A stretch of DNA of 11,583 bases from Lachnospiraceae bacterium (GTDB taxonomy: Bacteria > Bacillota > Clostridia > Lachnospirales > Lachnospiraceae), in NCBI GenBank assembly GCA_003484785.1, contig DNAD01000276.1, positions 1 through 11,583 of the forward strand, in the 5' to 3' direction. The notes under the pieces were generated by a model. That model did not search any database, had not been told where the DNA came from, and worked only from the letters and a program-made list of their open reading frames with translations. The position numbers and the translations under genes were made by a program. Below, piece after piece: positions 7,465 to 11,583 of this stretch (position 1 is its first letter; each line of letters begins with the position of its first letter).

Positions 7465-8586
7465 ATGAGCGAGACTTTGGAAAGCATAATGGATAAGGAA
7501 GCAGGCGTTATTGCCCGGGTGCCGACGCTCAATCTGGACGGTGTTGAGCTTACAATGGCCGAGCAGGACAGGGTAAAGGATTACATATCCCAGATAGATA
7601 TAAACGATTCCAGGTTTGTCCTTCAGTACGGAGCGGGGGCCCAGAAAAAGATAGCCGATTTTTCCGAGACGGCGCTTAATAATGTAAAGACCAAGGATCT
7701 GGGAGAGATAGGGGATCTCCTTAATTCGGTGGTTGATGAGCTTAAGACCTTTGATAGCGATACTGAACAGAAGGGCGGATTGTTCGGGCTGTTCAAAAAA
7801 ACCGAGAAGAAGCTGGACGGGCTGAAGGCAAAGTACGATAAGGCCGAGGGAAATATCGACAGGGTGGTCAAGGCTATGGAGGGGCATCAGGTAGTGCTTT
7901 TGAAGGACGTTGCTATGCTCGATAAGATGTACGAGACTAACCTTGAGTATTTTAAGGAGCTTTCCCTCTATATCATAGCCGGCAAGGAAAAGCTTAAGGA
8001 GGCTAAGGAGGTGGAGCTTCCAAAACTCCTTAAGAAAGCGGAGGAGAGCAATCTTCCGGAGGACACCCAGGCGGCCAGGGATTATGCCTCCATGGTGGAC
8101 AGATTTGAAAAAAAGATATACGATCTGGAGCTGACGCGGAATATTTCCATGCAGATGGCTCCGCAGATAAGGCTGATACAGAACAATGACACTACCATGT
8201 CCGAAAAGATCCAGTCAACGCTGGTTAATACCATCCCTCTGTGGAAGAGCCAGATGGTGATCGCCATAGGGCTTAATCATGCCGATCAGGCCGCAAAGGC
8301 CCAGCACAGGGTATCGGACATGACAAATGAACTGCTTCGTAAGAACGCGGAGGCATTAAAGGTTGCCACCGTGGAGACGGCTAAGGAGAGCGAGAGGGGG
8401 ATCGTTGATATCGAAACCCTTACCCAGACAAACCAGTCCCTCATCGATACTCTTGATGAGGTCATGAAGATCCAGGCCGAAGGAAGGGTGAAGAGGCAGG
8501 AGGCCGAGGCAGAGCTTGCAAGGATAGAGACCGAGATGAGAGACAAGCTCCTTGAAGCCAGCCAGAGCACCGTAAATATACAGTAG
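7465..8586 (+). CDS. TelA-family toxic anion resistance protein
   Basis: This 373-residue protein is almost wholly alpha-helical and charged, with no signal peptide or membrane helix, so it is probably cytoplasmic or peripheral. It matches the TelA/KlaA family, first described in plasmid tellurite resistance and common on Firmicutes chromosomes (for example YaaN of B. subtilis). Recognisable family stretches are FSETALNNVKTKDLGEIGDLL (66-86 region), GNIDRVVKAMEGHQVVLLKDV (129-149 region), MLDKMYETNLEYFKELSLYI (151-170), QMAPQIRLIQNND (230-242) and IPLWKSQMVIAIGL (257-270). A short hydrophobic GGLFGLFKK motif (104-112) might touch the membrane. The C-terminal 60 residues look like coiled coil. 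It follows the XpaC gene by 99 bases and has the strongest ribosome site here. Members have been linked to tellurite and to cell-wall antimicrobial tolerance; the molecular role is unknown. A stress or envelope role is inference from the family. Confidence 0.9.
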   Translation: MSETLESIMDKEAGVIARVPTLNLDGVELTMAEQDRVKDYISQIDINDSRFVLQYGAGAQKKIADFSETALNNVKTKDLGEIGDLLNSVVDELKTFDSDTEQKGGLFGLFKKTEKKLDGLKAKYDKAEGNIDRVVKAMEGHQVVLLKDVAMLDKMYETNLEYFKELSLYIIAGKEKLKEAKEVELPKLLKKAEESNLPEDTQAARDYASMVDRFEKKIYDLELTRNISMQMAPQIRLIQNNDTTMSEKIQSTLVNTIPLWKSQMVIAIGLNHADQAAKAQHRVSDMTNELLRKNAEALKVATVETAKESERGIVDIETLTQTNQSLIDTLDEVMKIQAEGRVKRQEAEAELARIETEMRDKLLEASQSTVNIQ

Positions 8587-8619
8587 GGCACAGAGGATGC
8601 CTTACAGGGGAGGAAATTG

Positions 8620-8985
8620 ATGAAAAAAACTTGTATTCAGTGTGGTAACGAATTCGAAATGACGGATTCGGAGATAAGCTTTTACGAGGGGAAAGGGCTG
8701 GAGCTTCCGAAGAGGTGCCCAAGCTGCAGAAAGGCAAATAAGAAAAGCAAAGCCAGAAGATATCATGACAGAAAAAAAGGAGACGGGAAATACAGGCAGG
8801 GAGAAGGAAAGCCCTATAACCGCGAGTATAACAGAGAAAACACCGGGGCAGGCAGGGAAGAAACCCAAAGATATGCAAAAGCGGAGGATATCATGAGAGA
8901 GAGCGCCCCGTCGAAGGAAGAGAAAAAGGGCTTTTTCGCAGGGATCCTTGAGGGCATCAGATCAATCTTCGGATCCGGGAAGTAA
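8620..8985 (+). CDS. Small zinc-ribbon protein with amphipathic C-terminal tail
   Basis: This 121-residue protein of unknown function begins with a probable zinc ribbon: Cys5-x2-Cys8 and Cys33-x2-Cys36, with the intervening FYEGKGLELPKRCPSCR. That pattern matches the 'probable zinc-ribbon domain' found in many short clostridial proteins. Residues 38-95 are highly charged, rich in Lys, Arg, Glu and Gly, and probably disordered. The last 20 residues (GFFAGILEGIRSIFGSGK) alternate bulky hydrophobic and polar residues, as in a membrane-binding amphipathic helix. ATG 8620 is preferred over the adjacent in-frame TTG 8617 because GGGGAGG at 8607-8613 sits 6 bases before the ATG. It lies 33 bases after the TelA gene and 6 before the next, so it belongs to the same unit. 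A role in nucleic acid or protein binding at the membrane is only a guess. Confidence 0.82.
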   Translation: MKKTCIQCGNEFEMTDSEISFYEGKGLELPKRCPSCRKANKKSKARRYHDRKKGDGKYRQGEGKPYNREYNRENTGAGREETQRYAKAEDIMRESAPSKEEKKGFFAGILEGIRSIFGSGK

Positions 8986-8991
8986 CAGTTT

Positions 8992-10713
8992 ATGAGATCG
9001 GTACTGAAATATCTGAAGGATTATAAAAGAGAGTGCGTGATTGCGCCTCTCTTTAAAATGCTTGAGGCTGTTCTGGAGCTCTTCATCCCGCTTGTCGTGG
9101 CGGATATCATAGACAGAGGGATAGGCGGCAATTCTCAGGCATATATCATAAACAGGGTCATTATCATGATATGCCTCGGGGCAGTCGGGCTTATCTGCGC
9201 GGTCTGTGCACAGTATTTTGCCGCCAGGGCCGCAACGGGCTTTTCCCTTGCGTTAAGGCATGATCTTTTTAAGCATATACTGAGCTTTTCCCATAAAGAG
9301 ACGGACGAGATCTCAACCTCCGCAATGATAACCAGAATGACCAGTGATGTGAATCAGGCGCAGACAGGAGTTAACATGTTTTTGCGTCTGTTTCTGCGTT
9401 CGCCCTTTATCGTGTTCGGCGCCATGATCATGGCCTTTACCATCGATGTTAAGGCGGCGCTTCTTTTTGTTGCTCTGATAGCGGTGCTTTCCGTGGTCGT
9501 GGCGGTGATAATGTCGGTCAATATACCGATGCTTAAGGGCGTTCAGCAGAAGCTCGACCGTATTACCCTGCTTACCGGGGAGAATCTGTCGGGAAGCAGA
9601 GTCATAAGGGCCTTCTGCATGGAGGACGGGGAAAGGGAGAGCTTCAGGCACAGCAATGATGAGCATATCTCTTCCCAGCTGAGGGCGGGCCATGTTTCGG
9701 CGCTCTTAAATCCCCTGACCTTTGTTGCGGTAAACCTTGCGATCATCATCCTTATCCATACAGGGGCGGTCAGGGTAAACGCCGGGGCTCTTACACAGGG
9801 AAAGGTAGTGGCCCTTTACAACTATATGTCCCAGATCCTGGTGGAGCTGGTTAAGTTTGCAAATCTTATCGTTACGATAAACAGAGCTGTTGCCAGCTGC
9901 AACAGGATAGAGGAGATACTTAAGATCGAGCCCTCTTTGAAGGAAGGAAGGACGGGGCTTGCCGGGGGTGATAAGAATACGGCCGTCAGGTTCGACAAGG
10001 TGTCCTTCAGGTATACCGAAAACGGCGATGAAGCCTTAAGCAATATAAGCTTTAAGGCAAAAAAAGGAGCCACCATAGGCATAATAGGCGGGACCGGCTC
10101 GGGAAAATCCACTATAGTCAACCTTATCCCGAGATTCTACGATGCCACCTCGGGAAGGGTCCTTGTGTTCGGAACCGATGTCAGGGAGCTTCCCATAAGC
10201 GCGCTCAGGGAGATGATGGGCATAGTGCCGCAGAAGGCCGTGCTCTTTAAGGGCACGATCGCCGAAAATATGCGCTGGGGCAACGAAAACGCGACGGATA
10301 AGGAAATTGAGGAGGCTCTGGAGCTTGCGGCGGCCTCTGAGGTGATTGCCTCAAAGGGAGGGCTGTACGCTCCGGTGGCCCAGAACGGTTCCAATTTCTC
10401 GGGAGGACAGAGGCAGAGGCTTACCATAGCCCGCGCCCTGGTCAAAAGACCGAAGATACTGATCCTTGACGACAGTACCTCCGCTCTGGATTTTATTACG
10501 GATCTGAAGCTTCGCAATAACCTTAAGAAGCTGGATTATTCTCCCACGATCTTTATAATCTCACAGCGCACCACGAGTATACAGAACGCGGACCTTATCC
10601 TTGTGATGGACGACGGGGAGCTTAAAGCCTGCGGAACTCATGAGGAGCTTCTGAGATCCTCGGGGATCTATCGCGAGATACATGAATCCCAGTACGGACA
10701 GGAGGGCGCGTGA
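8992..10713 (+). CDS. Heterodimeric ABC exporter half with degenerate ATP site (TM287/LmrC-like)
   Basis: This is a 573-residue type IV ABC exporter half. Six membrane helices lie in about residues 15-300, followed by an ATPase domain (332-570). Walker A is GGTGSGKST (366-374), the Q-loop has Gln414, and the signature is FSGGQRQR (469-476). Two catalytic positions deviate: Walker B reads ILILDDSTSALD, with Asp494 where Glu is usual, and the switch loop reads IISQRTTSI, with Gln525 where His is usual. This pair of changes is the hallmark of the degenerate-site subunit in heterodimeric exporters such as T. maritima TM287/TM288. The gene overlaps the next exporter half by one base, as expected for partner subunits. 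Its ribosome site GGGAAG (8977-8982) lies in the last codons of the zinc-ribbon gene. Substrates of this group are drugs, lipids or peptides; none can be deduced here. Confidence 0.92.
   Translation: MRSVLKYLKDYKRECVIAPLFKMLEAVLELFIPLVVADIIDRGIGGNSQAYIINRVIIMICLGAVGLICAVCAQYFAARAATGFSLALRHDLFKHILSFSHKETDEISTSAMITRMTSDVNQAQTGVNMFLRLFLRSPFIVFGAMIMAFTIDVKAALLFVALIAVLSVVVAVIMSVNIPMLKGVQQKLDRITLLTGENLSGSRVIRAFCMEDGERESFRHSNDEHISSQLRAGHVSALLNPLTFVAVNLAIIILIHTGAVRVNAGALTQGKVVALYNYMSQILVELVKFANLIVTINRAVASCNRIEEILKIEPSLKEGRTGLAGGDKNTAVRFDKVSFRYTENGDEALSNISFKAKKGATIGIIGGTGSGKSTIVNLIPRFYDATSGRVLVFGTDVRELPISALREMMGIVPQKAVLFKGTIAENMRWGNENATDKEIEEALELAAASEVIASKGGLYAPVAQNGSNFSGGQRQRLTIARALVKRPKILILDDSTSALDFITDLKLRNNLKKLDYSPTIFIISQRTTSIQNADLILVMDDGELKACGTHEELLRSSGIYREIHESQYGQEGA
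10701..10706 (+). promoter_or_regulatory. Ribosome binding site for the second exporter half
   Basis: GGAGGG lies within the last codons of the upstream gene, 6 bases before ATG 10713. This spacing favours ATG 10713 over the adjacent in-frame GTG 10710, which would be only 3 bases away. Confidence 0.6.
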
Positions 10714-11583
10714 TGAAGAGGTCAGGTACCCTGAGAAGGATAATGATATACTTAAAGCCCTATTTCGGGCTGGTGCTTCTATCCCTGGTCTGTGCCGTGA
10801 TCTCGGTGGCAGGCACCCTTTATGTGCCGATCCTTATAGGAAATGCCATCGATCTGATAGTATACGGGAGAGTGGATTTTAATGGGATCTTTACGATCCT
10901 GACAAAGGCTCTTGTTTCGGTACTGATAGTCGGCCTTACCCAGTGGCTTATGAACATTCTTAATAATAAGACGGCTTATTATACGGTAAGAGATATCAGA
11001 AACGATGCCTTTGACAAGCTGTTAAGGCTTCCGTTCTCCTATCTGGACAGTACTCCCCACGGAAGCATAGTAAGTAATATGGTGGCGGACGTGGATCAGC
11101 TTTCGGACGGGCTGATCATGGGCTTTACCCAGCTGTTTTCAGGCCTTGTTACCATAGCCGGAACTCTGTGCTTCATGTTCGGGATGAGCGTAAGGATAAC
11201 GCTCATCGTGCTGTTTGTCACTCCGCTTTCACTTTTTTTCGCAAGGTTTGTTTCCTCAAGGACCTTTTCGATGTTTAAAAGACAGTCGGAGATAAGGGGC
11301 GAGCAGACTGCCTATATAAATGAGTCTCTTGGCAATCTGAGGGTGATCAAGGCTTTTGCCCATGAGGACAGAACCCTTGCGGCCTTTGATGAGATGAATG
11401 AAGAGCTGAGGGACGCATCGCTTAAGGCTGTGTTCTATTCTTCCCTCACCAACCCGGGAACCCGTTTCGTTAATTCTGTAATGTATGCTCTCGTGGCTCT
11501 TTTCGGGGCTCTGAACGTTCTTTCCGGCGGAATGAGCGTGGGAACCCTGACCTGCTTTTTAAGCTATGCCAACCAGTATACCA
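10713..11583 (+). CDS. Second half of the heterodimeric ABC exporter (partial, runs off the window)
   Basis: An open frame from ATG 10713 runs to the end of the window, giving 290 residues without a stop. The start overlaps the upstream stop (TGATG). The protein begins MKRSGTLRRIMIYLKPYFGL and shows the type IV exporter membrane domain: hydrophobic segments near 17-43, 58-80, 134-156, 158-180 and 250-270. Typical coupling-region motifs include LLRLPFSYLDSTPHGSIVSN (103-122), MVADVDQL (123-130) and NESLGNLRVIKAFAHEDR (203-220). The ATPase domain lies beyond the window, so its catalytic residues cannot be read. Because the upstream half has the degenerate site, this subunit should carry the intact Walker B Glu and switch His (a TM288/LmrD-like role). 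That is a prediction from the family. Confidence 0.9.
   Translation, partial: MKRSGTLRRIMIYLKPYFGLVLLSLVCAVISVAGTLYVPILIGNAIDLIVYGRVDFNGIFTILTKALVSVLIVGLTQWLMNILNNKTAYYTVRDIRNDAFDKLLRLPFSYLDSTPHGSIVSNMVADVDQLSDGLIMGFTQLFSGLVTIAGTLCFMFGMSVRITLIVLFVTPLSLFFARFVSSRTFSMFKRQSEIRGEQTAYINESLGNLRVIKAFAHEDRTLAAFDEMNEELRDASLKAVFYSSLTNPGTRFVNSVMYALVALFGALNVLSGGMSVGTLTCFLSYANQYT

Noticed and set aside
8942..8976. Two GGATCC copies flanking a short segment at the end of the zinc-ribbon gene
   Set aside because: Both encode normal codons of the protein tail, six-base matches recur easily, and nothing marks an insertion or recombination site.

Overview
The window looks like a Firmicutes chromosome segment, most likely from an anaerobic Lachnospiraceae-type clostridium. 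The evidence is the moderate GC content, frequent ATA and AGG codons, purine-rich Shine-Dalgarno sites, and gene families typical of that group (NHLM peptide exporters, XpaC/TelA pairs, heterodimeric ABC exporters). The assignment to a group is inference. All eight substantial genes lie on the + strand with gaps of about 100 bases or less. I see no convincing intrinsic terminator, so much of the window could be one long transcription unit.

Region 1 (1-4562): a short 5' segment that may hold the tail of an earlier gene, then the two ABC subunits of an NHLM-type natural-product exporter. The first (C39 peptidase, membrane domain, ATPase) should remove a double-glycine leader from a peptide and export it. 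The second (a family-specific N-terminal domain, membrane domain, ATPase) is its usual partner. The third usual component, an HlyD-like adaptor, and the leader-bearing precursor peptides are not in the window. They are expected upstream or elsewhere.

Region 2 (4602-6050): an M20-family aminoacyl-histidine dipeptidase (PepD) with all expected metal ligands. It could be a housekeeping peptidase or could recycle peptide fragments.

Region 3 (6055-8985): an XpaC-family membrane protein, a TelA-family (toxic anion resistance) coiled-coil protein, and a small zinc-ribbon protein with an amphipathic C-terminal tail. XpaC and TelA are a known gene pair (compare xpaC-yaaN of Bacillus subtilis). The 99-base gap between them holds a two-tier inverted repeat capped by a GCGA tetraloop, and also a 25-codon reading frame. 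This gap is the least explained part of the window.

Region 4 (8992-11583): two overlapping genes for the halves of a heterodimeric type IV ABC exporter. The first half carries a degenerate ATP site (Walker B Glu to Asp, switch His to Gln). The second is cut off by the window edge inside its membrane domain.

Together the genes suggest peptide maturation and export next to an envelope-stress or tolerance module and a multidrug-type exporter. The functional link between the modules is inference from co-orientation and spacing.
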